Positions 20,101 through 28,492 of a stretch of 54,531 bases of DNA are shown in pieces. The stretch is from the NCBI GenBank assembly GCA_018399755.1, contig JAGYOE010000005.1, forward strand, positions 1 to 54,531, given 5' to 3'. Both the position numbers and the translations under genes were made by a program. The notes beneath the pieces are model-generated. The model saw nothing but the letters and a program-made list of their open reading frames with translations, did not search any database and was not told the origin of the DNA. This DNA is from Bacilli bacterium (GTDB lineage Bacteria > Bacillota_I > Bacilli_A > Izemoplasmatales > Hujiaoplasmataceae). Each line of letters begins with the position of its first letter. The first letter of the stretch is position 1.

Positions 20101-20696
20101 ACCCAGAAGATGTCAATATTTTAGTATTAGACACTGAGGTGTATTCAAATACTGGTGGACAATCTTCTAAAGCTGCTCGTTCTGGTTCGATTGCTAAATT
20201 TACTGCTGCAGGTAAACCTGGCAAGAAAAAAGACTTAGCGGCTTTAGCTATGACTTATGAATCTGTTTATGTAGCTTCAATTAGTCATGGGGCTAATGCA
20301 ACACAAGTATTAAAAGCAATGAAAGAAGCTGAAGGTTATCCAGGACCATCACTTATTATAGCTTATTCTCCATGTATTGCTCATGGTATAGATGGTGGAT
20401 TAGCAAATTCACATCAAGAAGCTAAATTAGCTACTGAGTGTGGATATTGGCCAACATTTAGATATGACCCACGAAAAATTGAGAAAGGTGAAAATCCTTT
20501 AACAATTGATTCACGTGAACCTAAGTGGGAAAAATATCATGATTTCTTATTAAGAGAGAATCGTTATCAACAATTAGTAAAATCTGATCCAGAAGCTGCA
20601 AAAAGATTATTACACCAAAATTTAGTAGATGCTAAACGCAGATGGGCTATGTATAAACGTATTGCTAATATGGATTATTCAGAAATTATAGAATAA
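17151..20696 (+). CDS. nifJ: Pyruvate:ferredoxin (flavodoxin) oxidoreductase
   Basis: Complete 1181-residue homodimer-type PFOR, the normal family length. It converts pyruvate and CoA to acetyl-CoA and CO2, reducing ferredoxin or flavodoxin. The N-terminal domain has YPITPSSPIPEHVD and the TPP/pyruvate-side Glu region VVEMQSEAGAAG. Two 4Fe-4S clusters are bound by CIQCNQCAYACP (about residue 690) and CTGCMVCVNTCP (about 748). A third cluster and TPP site begin with CAGCGETPY (about 816), and GGDGWAYDIGYGG is the TPP-binding motif near 965. Strong AGGAGGT ribosome site, own promoter and terminator: a single-gene unit. An anaerobic fermentative metabolism follows. Confidence 0.97.
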   Translation: MSKKKVFQSMDGNQAAAYTAYAFTEVAGIYPITPSSPIPEHVDNWASQGKKNLFGMPVRVVEMQSEAGAAGTVHGSLMAGALTTTFTASQGLLLKIPNMYKIAGELLPGVIHVAARSLAAHALSIFGDHQDIYATRQTGFGMIASGSVQETMDLGGIAHLAAIKSSIPFMHFFDGFRTSHEVNKVEVMNYDVYDRLLDREAVKKFRQRGLNSASPKTMGTAQNDDVYFQAKEVQEKYYRPIPDIVNNYMEEISKETGREYKPFAYYGDPKATRIIVAMGSVTSAIKEVVDQLNENGEKVGLITVYLYRPFSSEYFFNVLPDTVKKIAVLDRTKEPGSAGEPLYVDVKSIFYNRKNQPEIVGGRYGLSSKDTTPDQILAVYKNLADEMKDNFTIGINDDVMHSSLDQDERLDVTDKETTELLFFGLGSDGTVGAVKNISKIIGEYTDLYGQAYASYDSKKSGGVTRMHLRFGKNQIRSTYLVNHPHFVSCSQESYLTRFDLIKGIRENGRFLLATHKPKEEIDELLPNKVKKILAERNAKLYIIDAYKLAKEIGNVKLVSTIMQSAFFKLNEQIMDFKTAQKAMKAYAKKSFAKKGEEIVEMNYKAIDHGADKLVEVEVKDVWKDLEKDQEEEVEDRPDFVKNVADKVNAINGYDLPVSAFEGIEDGQIPNGTARYEKRGVSEVVSTWMSDNCIQCNQCAYACPHACIRPILATDEEVKNAPADKEWLDAKGKGLEGLKYRIQVSVLDCTGCMVCVNTCPAPNKALKMTPLEDNIEEKQHVLADYLYNEVPYKGDLTGRNTYKNAVFNQPLFEFSGACAGCGETPYIRFATQLFGERMVIANATGCSSIYGASFPASPYTKNSENRGPAWANSLFEDNAEYGFGMKIALNTIRDRMQTIISDNMDSFSKELQELFSEWIENREDGDKTLELSRKIIPLLEKSKSKYAKDLLEVKDHFVKQSNWIIGGDGWAYDIGYGGLDHVIANPEDVNILVLDTEVYSNTGGQSSKAARSGSIAKFTAAGKPGKKKDLAALAMTYESVYVASISHGANATQVLKAMKEAEGYPGPSLIIAYSPCIAHGIDGGLANSHQEAKLATECGYWPTFRYDPRKIEKGENPLTIDSREPKWEKYHDFLLRENRYQQLVKSDPEAAKRLLHQNLVDAKRRWAMYKRIANMDYSEIIE

Positions 20697-20720
20697 CTTT
20701 TAGTTAACATAATAACTTTA

Positions 20721-20753
20721 AACCTCTAGACAATTTTTGTTTAGAGGTTTTTT
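20721..20753 (+). terminator. Terminator of nifJ
   Basis: Stem AACCTCTA / TAGAGGTT with a 13-base loop followed by a T-run, 25 bases after the stop. Confidence 0.85.
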
Positions 20754-20809
20754 GTTTGAAAAATTAAAATATCACACTAAAAACATTTTAATTATTACTT
20801 TAAATGTTG

Positions 20810-20815
20810 TATAAT
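20810..20815 (+). promoter_or_regulatory. -10 element of the lipoprotein gene
   Basis: TATAAT 34 bases before the ATG. No good -35 hexamer lies at the right distance, so the promoter is weak or uses an activator. Confidence 0.4.
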
Positions 20816-20848
20816 ATATAAGACACATTATAAGAAGGGGTTTAGATA

Positions 20849-23434
20849 ATGAATAGTTTAACTAAAAAAATATTAATATTAGGATTATTTATCTTTATTA
20901 CAGGTCTTTTAGTGGCTTGTGGCAACAATAAAACAACCGAAAATACAACTGAAGATATAGTTGATGATTTTAATATGGATACCATATATTATCAAGATGA
21001 TTATTATGATATTACTTATAGTGATTTATATAATTCTATTATAGTAAATGATGGAATCGATCGTTTATTAGAAATGGTTGATACAGCTTTATTAAGTAAT
21101 TATTTTGATGATATTACTCAAGCGGAAATTGAAGAAAAACGCGAAAAATTAATTTTTGATACAAATGACCAAGATGAAATTGCGAATATGGATGAGGATG
21201 AAGTAACCGAAAAAGAAACTGCCTATGAAAATGGAATGTATGTTTTAGGATACGGCGGGGAAGACAATGATATACCTTACTTAAAATTATCAGTTGCTAG
21301 AGATAAATATATTACGGATTTATTAACCAACGAAGATTTTCGTGATAAAAATCTTTTTATTTCAGCTAAATCCGTGGCTGAATATTATGAAAATACAAAT
21401 CAAGGGTCAGTAGATGCAATAATGATAAGATTTGATTCAAGAAGCGATGCTAATGATTTATTGACAGAGAATAATCTGGTAAGTTATCATGGGGAAATAA
21501 GACTTTATACAGATACAGAAGTTGCTTTAGAAGATCAGCCGAGTTATAAAATAGATAATACAAATACTGAAAGCTTAACTGATGAAGAACTTCTCGGCTA
21601 TTTTATTGGATTTTATAATGAAGTCTATCAAGGTTCAAAACCAGCTTTATCAGAAACTGCAACAATAGATGAACTTATTGTAAATGAGGACTTAAATTAT
21701 AGTTATAGTGATTTACAAGAAATTGATAGTTCTTTAGCTAGACTTTTATTTGATAATTTATCAGCATTAAATGAAGATTCAGAGGATATTTTTTATACTT
21801 ATAGCCCTCATAAAGTAGAATTAAGAAATACTAGTAAGTATTATTTATCTTTAAACTTAAATAGAGCTCATTATGATTTAAGTGATTTTGATGGTGACCA
21901 AAGCGATTTAAAAGCAATTATTGGTGATGAATTATACGACGATTTATATCAAGAAATATATGATAAAAATATGAATGATAATAGTTTTATTGAAAAACAT
22001 TTAAAGAGTTTTAGAGAAGATAATGGCTTTGAAATTCTAGATTACTATTTATATTTAGATTATGAAAATGTTGTTCCTGAAGATATTGAAGCTAATAATT
22101 TAACTAGTTTTAGCGATGTAATTGTAAGATATGATGATAAAGAAATTACTGTAGGCGATTTACTTACTCATAGTCTTGAACAAAAAGGTCCACTATACTT
22201 GCTTCACGCTGCTCAACTACAAGTTTTAAGATATCATCATTATGAAGATGTGTATTGTGTAGATCAAGATATATGCGAATATGATTACACTAAAAATGAA
22301 TCTGCAGCTATGAATGCACATATGTCTGAATTATTCGAACTAGAAAGTTCACTAGAATCGCAAGGTTATCTAAGTTATTTAAGTTTAGAAGATTACTTAT
22401 ATTTAGCTTATGGAGCAAAAAGCGAAAAAGCTATGATTGAAAACAATTATGTTAAAAAAACTTTAGAACCTCTTTATATTTATGATTATGTACTAGAAAA
22501 CAAAGATGAAGTTGTTAATAATATTGATAATTTGATTCAAGCTTTTTATGACAATTATTTCTCTTTAGATGCAAATCATATTTTAATCTATGTAGATGAA
22601 AATAATGATGGAAATCCAGATGATTTTGAAGAATATTACAGAGAATTAGATAATCAAAGCGCTTTTGATGATTTGGTTAATAACTTTAGAGATGATATAG
22701 AAGCTTATTTATCTGATAATGATGATAATTTATCTAGTTTTATCGATGAATATGAAGAAGCTAACCAAACTGATAGTACTTGGGGTGATTATAAACAAGC
22801 AGGTTTATGTGTTCTAACAGAAGATCTTAATAGGAATCTTTCTGAAGAGGAATCTTTAAGCTATATGAATACTTATCGTAATTATGACGAGAGTTTTGTT
22901 AGTGGTTTAAGTGATTTATATGATGAGTATATTAAATCAAGTAATAAAGATAAAGACTTTATATATAACCAAGAATTAATAGAATCAGTTTATGGATTAC
23001 ACTTTATTAAAGCAGAAAAAGGTTTAAACTTTGATATTCCTAGTGCTCAATTTACTTTAGATGAAGATGATGATTATTCTTCTATGTTAGAAAATGAGAA
23101 TGAAAGAATAAGTAAATCACAAATTAATCTTTATTTAGATTATCGCATATATAAAATAGTAAACTCTTATATAGATGTGAGTTTAATTTATGAAATGGAT
23201 CAACCAAGCATACCAGAAGATTTACTTGAAACACTTAATTTCTTTTTAGCAGAAGTTAATGATTCTTATTATACTATAGGATATTTAAATGCAGCTATGG
23301 TTGATGAATTACTTTCTGGAGAATTAGTCGATCAAAGTAATGAGATTTCAAGTTTTACAAAAGCTGAAATTGATGAATTTATGCTAGAGTTAAAAGATAT
23401 TTATATCTATCAAATAACTTCACAATTTGATTAA
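20849..23434 (+). CDS. Giant acidic lipoprotein, possible PrsA/SurA-like foldase
   Basis: 861 residues. A signal peptide with lipobox LVAC puts the lipid-modified Cys at residue 24, so it is anchored on the outer face of the membrane. The mature part is extremely acidic and Tyr-rich (many Asp/Glu/Tyr/Asn). The opening after the linker, YYQDDYYDITYSDLYNSII, then IDRLLEMVDTALLSNYF, resembles the helical arm of SurA/PrsA-type foldases, and DANHILIYVDEN near residue 575 looks like the first strand of a parvulin domain. No catalytic residues can be confirmed. It is much larger than normal PrsA (about 300 aa), with two similar-looking helical halves. AAGGGG ribosome site; terminator behind it. Function tentative. 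Confidence 0.5.
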   Translation: MNSLTKKILILGLFIFITGLLVACGNNKTTENTTEDIVDDFNMDTIYYQDDYYDITYSDLYNSIIVNDGIDRLLEMVDTALLSNYFDDITQAEIEEKREKLIFDTNDQDEIANMDEDEVTEKETAYENGMYVLGYGGEDNDIPYLKLSVARDKYITDLLTNEDFRDKNLFISAKSVAEYYENTNQGSVDAIMIRFDSRSDANDLLTENNLVSYHGEIRLYTDTEVALEDQPSYKIDNTNTESLTDEELLGYFIGFYNEVYQGSKPALSETATIDELIVNEDLNYSYSDLQEIDSSLARLLFDNLSALNEDSEDIFYTYSPHKVELRNTSKYYLSLNLNRAHYDLSDFDGDQSDLKAIIGDELYDDLYQEIYDKNMNDNSFIEKHLKSFREDNGFEILDYYLYLDYENVVPEDIEANNLTSFSDVIVRYDDKEITVGDLLTHSLEQKGPLYLLHAAQLQVLRYHHYEDVYCVDQDICEYDYTKNESAAMNAHMSELFELESSLESQGYLSYLSLEDYLYLAYGAKSEKAMIENNYVKKTLEPLYIYDYVLENKDEVVNNIDNLIQAFYDNYFSLDANHILIYVDENNDGNPDDFEEYYRELDNQSAFDDLVNNFRDDIEAYLSDNDDNLSSFIDEYEEANQTDSTWGDYKQAGLCVLTEDLNRNLSEEESLSYMNTYRNYDESFVSGLSDLYDEYIKSSNKDKDFIYNQELIESVYGLHFIKAEKGLNFDIPSAQFTLDEDDDYSSMLENENERISKSQINLYLDYRIYKIVNSYIDVSLIYEMDQPSIPEDLLETLNFFLAEVNDSYYTIGYLNAAMVDELLSGELVDQSNEISSFTKAEIDEFMLELKDIYIYQITSQFD

Positions 23435-23442
23435 TAAAAAAA

Positions 23443-23469
23443 AAAAAAAGCGCTTTGTGCGCTTTTTTA
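23443..23469 (+). terminator. Terminator between lipoprotein and CDF genes
   Basis: A-run followed by AGCGC / GCGCT stem (loop TTTGT) and a T-run. The A-run before it (23436-23449) is 14 bases long. It ends only 12 bases before the next start codon, so the downstream gene depends on read-through or on a promoter inside the lipoprotein gene. Confidence 0.85.
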
Positions 23470-23481
23470 TCGGAGTAAATA

Positions 23482-24372
23482 ATGAAAAAGTATGAAGAAA
23501 AAATCATTAAAAAGAATACTATTTTAACAATTTTTGTTAATACATTATTAGCTGTAGCTAAGCTTATTGGTGGTATTTTTGGTAATTCAGCAGTTTTAAT
23601 TGCGGATGCAGTAAACTCTGTTGGCGATATAGCCACAAATATAGTAGTTTATATTTCTGCTAAATTTTCGAAAAAAGACAAGGATAAAGACCATCCTTAT
23701 GGGCACGAAAGATTTGATAGTATGGTTTCAATCTTTTTAGGGTTAGCCTTATTAATAACCGCGTATTTATTAGGAAAAAATTCTGTTATTAGATTATATG
23801 ATGTTGTAATTAATAATGAAACTCTTGCTAGACCAATGTGGTATACATGGGTTATTGCCTTAATAACAATTGTTGTAAAGGAGTTATTATTTAGAAAAAC
23901 TACTAAAGATGCTAAAAAAGCTAAATCACAATCGTTAATGGCTCAAGCTTGGGATCATAGAGCTGATACTATTACTAGTTTTGGAGCTGTAGTAGGGATT
24001 GTGAGTGTTATCTTTGGGATTTATTTTATTGATCCTCTTATATCGATAATTATTAGTTTATTTATTTTAAGACTTGGTTTTAAAATAATTAAAGCGGGTA
24101 TCTCGCAAGTGGTTGATGAATCGGCTGATGAAGAACAGGTTAAACGAATAAAAGAATTAGTTATGTCAAACGAAAATGTTATTAGTATTGATGAAATTAA
24201 AACAAGAATGTTTGGTTTGAGTTTTTATGTTGATTTAGAAATAAGCCTTGATGGAAACCTATCTTTAGAAGAGGCGCATGCAATTTCAGAAGATATTCAC
24301 GATTTAATAGAAAAAGAAATGTCTGATGTGATTCATTGTATGATTCATGTAAATCCCGGAAACAAAAACTAA
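23482..24372 (+). CDS. Cation diffusion facilitator (CDF) family metal exporter
   Basis: 296 residues, the usual length for FieF/MamB-type CDF proteins, which export Zn, Fe, Mn or similar divalent metals in exchange for protons. About six membrane segments. The metal-site motifs are in TM2 (DAVNSVGD, about residues 41-48) and TM5 (HRADTITS, about 157-165), with HPYGHERFDSM between TM2 and TM3. The C-terminal cytoplasmic domain (HAISEDIHDLIEKEM, then IHCMIHVNP) is the metal-sensing dimer domain. TM2 has Asn where some members have His, so the metal cannot be named. CGGAG ribosome site 7 bases before ATG. Confidence 0.92.
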   Translation: MKKYEEKIIKKNTILTIFVNTLLAVAKLIGGIFGNSAVLIADAVNSVGDIATNIVVYISAKFSKKDKDKDHPYGHERFDSMVSIFLGLALLITAYLLGKNSVIRLYDVVINNETLARPMWYTWVIALITIVVKELLFRKTTKDAKKAKSQSLMAQAWDHRADTITSFGAVVGIVSVIFGIYFIDPLISIIISLFILRLGFKIIKAGISQVVDESADEEQVKRIKELVMSNENVISIDEIKTRMFGLSFYVDLEISLDGNLSLEEAHAISEDIHDLIEKEMSDVIHCMIHVNPGNKN

Positions 24373-24378
24373 ACTGGC

Positions 24379-24407
24379 TTGATTTACCAATATGAAGATG
24401 ATATAAT
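24379..24407 (+). promoter_or_regulatory. Promoter of the MgtC-family gene
   Basis: TTGATT (24379-24384), 17-base spacer, TATAAT (24402-24407). The start codon is 55 bases further. The CDF gene ends just before, with no terminator seen. Confidence 0.65.
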
Positions 24408-24461
24408 ATTAAATTAAACAATTACTAACATAATTATAAAAAGATATCAGAGGTGATATAA

Positions 24462-25019
24462 ATGGATTTTTTCTTAAATTTTTTACAAGAAGATGCCACT
24501 CAAGCTCCAAATATATTAGAGATTTTTCTTAGAATGGGTTTGACTGCACTATTTGTTGGTTTTATTGGTCTAGAAAGGCAAATGCGTCATAAAATAGCTG
24601 GGATAACCACGCATTTGATGGTTGCTTTTGCTTCGGCAGCAATTGCTATTTTGCAGGATGCGCTTTATTTTGATGCTATCGCGGCAGCTGTAGAATTACG
24701 AGAATCAACAGGATATATAATTGAAGTTCAAATCCAAAGACAGAGGGTTATTGCACAAATTTTAACCGGTGTTGGGTTCTTAGGTGCTGGGACAATTTTA
24801 AAAACTAGAAATGGTATTTATGGACTAACCACTGCATCAACCCTATTTTTAGCCGCAATGATTGGGTTAATATTTGGAATGGGCTTTTATATTTTAGGTA
24901 TTATTTTATCATTCTTTGCGTTTACCTTCTTAACTGTATTCAGGAAAATTTTAGGGAAAACGTCTTTAAAACATACAGAAAGTCCAGATATTATTGGTTC
25001 AGAAAAAGTAGATGAATAA
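24462..25019 (+). CDS. MgtC/SapB-family membrane protein
   Basis: 185 residues with four or five membrane segments. Family motifs are present: LTALFVGFIGLERQMRHK with the conserved Glu-Arg, GITTHLMVAFASAA, and LTGVGFLGAGTILKT followed by GLTTASTLFLAA. MgtC proteins act in Mg2+ homeostasis and modulation of membrane ATPases; many free-living members have unknown roles. The C-terminal soluble ACT-like domain of longer members is missing, so this is the short form. AGAGGTGA ribosome site; followed by its own terminator. Confidence 0.9.
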   Translation: MDFFLNFLQEDATQAPNILEIFLRMGLTALFVGFIGLERQMRHKIAGITTHLMVAFASAAIAILQDALYFDAIAAAVELRESTGYIIEVQIQRQRVIAQILTGVGFLGAGTILKTRNGIYGLTTASTLFLAAMIGLIFGMGFYILGIILSFFAFTFLTVFRKILGKTSLKHTESPDIIGSEKVDE

Positions 25020-25046
25020 GAGATTCTTTTGAATCTCTTTTTTTTT
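25018..25046 (+). terminator. Terminator after the MgtC-family gene
   Basis: Perfect stem AAGAGATTC / GAATCTCTT with TTTT loop and a long T-run. The left arm begins inside the stop codon. Confidence 0.9.
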
Positions 25047-25079
25047 GTGCTTTTTTATAAAAATAAACATTCATATATT

Positions 25080-25108
25080 TTGCATAAAGTAAAAAAATAA
25101 GTTAGAAT
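25080..25108 (+). promoter_or_regulatory. Promoter of the suf operon
   Basis: TTGCAT (25080-25085), 17-base spacer, TAGAAT (25103-25108), 26 bases before the sufC start. No Rrf2/IscR-like operator was recognised. Confidence 0.6.
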
Positions 25109-25134
25109 ATTTATGGAAATTCGGAGGTATAATT

Positions 25135-25941
25135 ATGGTGCTTGAATTTAAAGATTTATTTGTTTCTGTAGAAGGAAATACAATTTTAAAAGGAATTAAT
25201 CTTAAAGTAAAAACTGGTGAGACTCATGCGATAATGGGACCAAATGCAACTGGTAAATCAACTTTGGCTCAGGTTTGTATGGGGCACCCTAAATATAATA
25301 TTGAATCTGGAGAAATTCTCTTAGATGGTAAGGTTATTAATAATAAAAGTGTTGATGAACGAGCTAGAATGGGAATCTTTTTAGCAATGCAAAACCCAAT
25401 AGAAGTTCCTGGAGTTACAAACTTTGATTTTATCAAAGCAGCATTACAAAAGCGCATGAAAAAGGATGAACACCTACGTATTGGTAAATTTATTCTTAAA
25501 TTTGAAGCTGCATCTCAAGCTTTAGATATGGGTAAAGGTTTAGCGCACAGGTTTTTAAACCAAGGTTTTTCAGGCGGAGAAAAGAAACGCAATGAGATTT
25601 TACAAATGGAAATGCTTACTCCTAAATTTGCATTTTTAGATGAAATTGACTCAGGATTAGATGTTGATGCTTTAAAATTGGTTGGTGAACATGTAACTAA
25701 ACAAAAGTCAGCTGATTTAGGGTTAATATTAATTACTCATTATCAAAGATTATTAGATTATATTGAACCTGATTTTGTTCATATTATGATAAATGGACAA
25801 ATTGTAAAAACCGGGAAAAATGAATTAATCACAAAAATTGATCAAGAAGGCTATGAATGGGTAAAAACTGAACTAGGGATTGAAGAAGATGAAGATAAGC
25901 CATATTCTTTAGGTAATTGCCCAACAAAATCTTTGGTGTAG
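25135..25941 (+). CDS. sufC: Fe-S cluster assembly ATPase SufC
   Basis: 268 residues, slightly longer than the usual 250. It is the ABC-type ATPase of the SufBCD scaffold, which builds iron-sulfur clusters. Walker A GPNATGKST at about residues 35-43 (Ala replaces the more common Gly or Ala-Gly pairing), SufC-specific signature FSGGEKKRNE at about 144, Walker B FAFLDEIDSGLD and H-switch LILITHYQRLLDYI. A GGAGGT ribosome site sits before ATG. First gene of sufC-D-S-U-B, the common order in Bacillota. PFOR and ThiI-linked sulfur transfer in this genome need Fe-S and sulfur carriers, so this is housekeeping. Confidence 0.96.
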   Translation: MVLEFKDLFVSVEGNTILKGINLKVKTGETHAIMGPNATGKSTLAQVCMGHPKYNIESGEILLDGKVINNKSVDERARMGIFLAMQNPIEVPGVTNFDFIKAALQKRMKKDEHLRIGKFILKFEAASQALDMGKGLAHRFLNQGFSGGEKKRNEILQMEMLTPKFAFLDEIDSGLDVDALKLVGEHVTKQKSADLGLILITHYQRLLDYIEPDFVHIMINGQIVKTGKNELITKIDQEGYEWVKTELGIEEDEDKPYSLGNCPTKSLV

Positions 25942-25944
25942 TTT

Positions 25945-26832
25945 ATGAATATTCCTAAGTATATAAAAAACCAAAAAAATGTTATTGGTTTTAGCAAAGA
26001 TGAGGTTTATAATAAATCGGGTTATATATTAGAAACTGATAGAATAATTTTGTCAGGTTCTGATGAAGTATATTTATTTTTAAATAATTTAAAAAAGAAA
26101 AATATCGATATCCTTATTAAAGAAAATGCAAATTTTAAAATATTTTTATTAAGCTATAATTCTAGAAAAACTAAGATTAATTTAAATGTTGAGATTGAAG
26201 CAAATGCTTTATTAAAGTTATATAGTAATTTTATTCCTAAAAATAAAACTAGTCTTAAAGTAAAAAGAGAATTTAATTTAGCTTATAAAAGTTCTTTAAT
26301 ATTATTAAACAATATAACTTATAACGGTAGTTTTGATTTAATTGATGAAGTCAATTTAAATCAAGAATTAGCAAATTTAGATATTGATTTATTGAATATC
26401 GGGTCAAACCTAGATATGATTAATGTCGATCAATATGTTAATCATAATGCGAAAAGAACTTATTCACAAATTAATAATTGGCTTATTAGTGATAAAGCTT
26501 CAAAGTTAAATTACAGTGTAAATGGAACTATCAATCGCGGAAAAGAGTTATCAAATTGTAATCAATTAAATAAAGGAATTATTTTATCGAAAAACGGCGA
26601 AATTAAAGTTGAGCCAAAACTTTTTATTGATGAATACAATGTTAAAGCTTCACACGGCGCAGCGATTGGACAGATTGATGAAGATCAATTGTTTTACCTT
26701 TTAAGTCGTGGATTGAGTGAATTACAAGCTAAAAATTTAATTATTTCTGGGTATATTAATCCATTTATTAACAAAATAAAGAATAAGCGATTAGAGAAAC
26801 AATTAATCACAAAAATAAATCGGCTTATTTAG
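25945..26832 (+). CDS. sufD: Fe-S cluster assembly protein SufD (short form)
   Basis: 295 residues, clearly shorter than typical SufD (about 430). The SufBD beta-helix core and the diagnostic end are present: VEPKLFIDEYNVKASHGAAI, GQIDEDQLFYLLSRGLSELQ and LIISGYINPFI. The missing part is mainly N-terminal. It partners SufB and SufC in the scaffold complex; the conserved His of KASHGA is retained. It starts three bases after sufC. Low conservation in the first 150 residues. Confidence 0.88.
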   Translation: MNIPKYIKNQKNVIGFSKDEVYNKSGYILETDRIILSGSDEVYLFLNNLKKKNIDILIKENANFKIFLLSYNSRKTKINLNVEIEANALLKLYSNFIPKNKTSLKVKREFNLAYKSSLILLNNITYNGSFDLIDEVNLNQELANLDIDLLNIGSNLDMINVDQYVNHNAKRTYSQINNWLISDKASKLNYSVNGTINRGKELSNCNQLNKGIILSKNGEIKVEPKLFIDEYNVKASHGAAIGQIDEDQLFYLLSRGLSELQAKNLIISGYINPFINKIKNKRLEKQLITKINRLI

Positions 26833-26844
26833 AAGGTGAGAAAT

Positions 26845-28050
26845 TTGGAAAAAAACAATTGGAAACAAGATTTTCCCCAGCAAGATGATAATTTTTATTA
26901 TTTTGATAGTGCTGCGACAAGTTTAAAACCCAATTCTGTTATTGAAAAAGTTAATTATTATAATCGTGAGTTGAGTTCAAATATAAATCGAGGAATGTAC
27001 GATAAAAGTCAAAAAGCTACAGAACTTTATGAGGAAGCTAGACAAAAAGTTGCTAATTTTATCAATGCTAATGAAAATGAAGTTATCTTTACTAGAGGGA
27101 CGACTGCTTCACTTAATTTAGTTGCTAGAGCTTATGGATTAGAAAATATAGCTGAAAATGATGAAGTTTTAACAACTGAGTTAGAACACCATTCAAGTAT
27201 TTTACCTTGGATAAATGTAGCCAGTAAGAAAAAAGCAAAAATTAAGTATATTGATTTAAAAAAACCTGGAAAAATCACAGTTGAGGCTTTTAAAAAAGCT
27301 ATTACAGATAAAACAAAAGTTGTGGCTATAAACTATGTTTCTAATGTATTAGGTTATATTACACCAATTAAAGAAATTGTTGAAATAGCGCATAAGTATA
27401 ATGCGATTGTTGTAGTAGATGGAGCTCAAGCTGTTCAACATTTTTCTGTCGATGTTAAAAATTTAGACGTAGATTTTTTTGCTTTTTCTGGGCATAAGAT
27501 GTTAGGGCCCACAGGTATAGGAGTTTTATATGGGAAAGAGAGTTTGCTTGATAAAATAAACCCAATCGAATTTGGCGGCGATATGTCTTTAGATGTAAAT
27601 AAAGAAAGTTTTGGTTGGAAAGTGTCGCCAACTAAATTTGAAGCGGGTACAATGCCTATTGCTGAAGCTATTGGTTTGAAAGCGGCTATTGATTATCTTG
27701 AATCAGTAGGATTAGAAAAAATAGAAGCATACACAAAGAAATTGTATAATTATTTTTACAAACAAGTAAAAGATTTGGAAGATATTATTATCTATAATCC
27801 CAATTCTGATACTAATATCTTTACTTTTAATATAAAAAATGTACCAAGTCATGATGCAATATCTTATTTTGCAGAAAAGAACATTGCTCTTAGAGCTGGT
27901 CAACATTGTGCTAAGTTAATTCACGATCATTTAAAAATTAATTCATCTTTGAGAGGAAATATTTTTATTTATAATAGTTATCAAGATGTTGACTATTTAA
28001 TAAAAACAATTAAAGAAGCAATTTCTTATTTTAAAAACTTAGGGTTTTAG
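26845..28050 (+). CDS. sufS: Cysteine desulfurase SufS
   Basis: 401 residues from TTG 26845. I prefer this start to GTG 26836 because AAGGTGAG lies six bases before the TTG while the GTG has no ribosome site. PLP enzyme that takes sulfur from cysteine and passes it to SufU. FFAFSGHKMLGPTGIGVLYG holds the PLP-binding Lys (about residue 219), LEHHSSILPW and VDGAQAVQH line the cofactor, and RAGQHCAK carries the catalytic Cys (about 355). Standard length for group II (SufS) desulfurases. Confidence 0.96.
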   Translation: MEKNNWKQDFPQQDDNFYYFDSAATSLKPNSVIEKVNYYNRELSSNINRGMYDKSQKATELYEEARQKVANFINANENEVIFTRGTTASLNLVARAYGLENIAENDEVLTTELEHHSSILPWINVASKKKAKIKYIDLKKPGKITVEAFKKAITDKTKVVAINYVSNVLGYITPIKEIVEIAHKYNAIVVVDGAQAVQHFSVDVKNLDVDFFAFSGHKMLGPTGIGVLYGKESLLDKINPIEFGGDMSLDVNKESFGWKVSPTKFEAGTMPIAEAIGLKAAIDYLESVGLEKIEAYTKKLYNYFYKQVKDLEDIIIYNPNSDTNIFTFNIKNVPSHDAISYFAEKNIALRAGQHCAKLIHDHLKINSSLRGNIFIYNSYQDVDYLIKTIKEAISYFKNLGF

Positions 28051-28060
28051 AGGTGATATT

Positions 28061-28483
28061 TTGAGTAATTTAGATAATTTATATCGTGAAATAATTATGG
28101 AGCATTATAAAAATCCACGAAATCATGGTTTGGTTGATAATAGTGATTACAAAAGCAATCGAATAAAAAATCCATCTTGTGGAGATGACATTACCATTCA
28201 AACTTTAGTTGAAGATGGAAAGATTAAAGACATTAAACAAGAAGCTACAGGATGTTCAATTTCAGTTGCTTCCGCAAGTGTTTTAACAGAAATTATGATA
28301 GGAAAAACTGTTGAAGAAGCAAAAGAAATAGTTAATGCTTATCTTAATATGGTAACTGATAAAGAATACAATCAAACAATTGATTTAGAAGAAGCATCAG
28401 TATTTAGTGGGGTTAAGAAATTTCCTGCTAGAATTAAATGTGCTTCAATTGCCTGGGTTGCGTTTAAAGACACTCTAGAATAG
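28061..28483 (+). CDS. sufU: Sulfur-transfer protein SufU
   Basis: 140 residues, starting at TTG with GAGGTGAT before it. SufU is the zinc-dependent sulfur acceptor of SufS in Bacillota. LYREIIMEHYKNPRNHG opens the family fold, and the three conserved Cys are present: NPSCGDD (40), ATGCSIS (65) and RIKCASIAW (127). Asp of CGDD completes the zinc site. Its co-location directly after sufS is standard. Confidence 0.95.
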   Translation: MSNLDNLYREIIMEHYKNPRNHGLVDNSDYKSNRIKNPSCGDDITIQTLVEDGKIKDIKQEATGCSISVASASVLTEIMIGKTVEEAKEIVNAYLNMVTDKEYNQTIDLEEASVFSGVKKFPARIKCASIAWVAFKDTLE

Positions 28484-28492
28484 AGGGATATT

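Noticed and set aside
26836-26844. GTG 26836 as sufS start
   Set aside because: No ribosome site at the right distance; AAGGTGAG fits the TTG at 26845.
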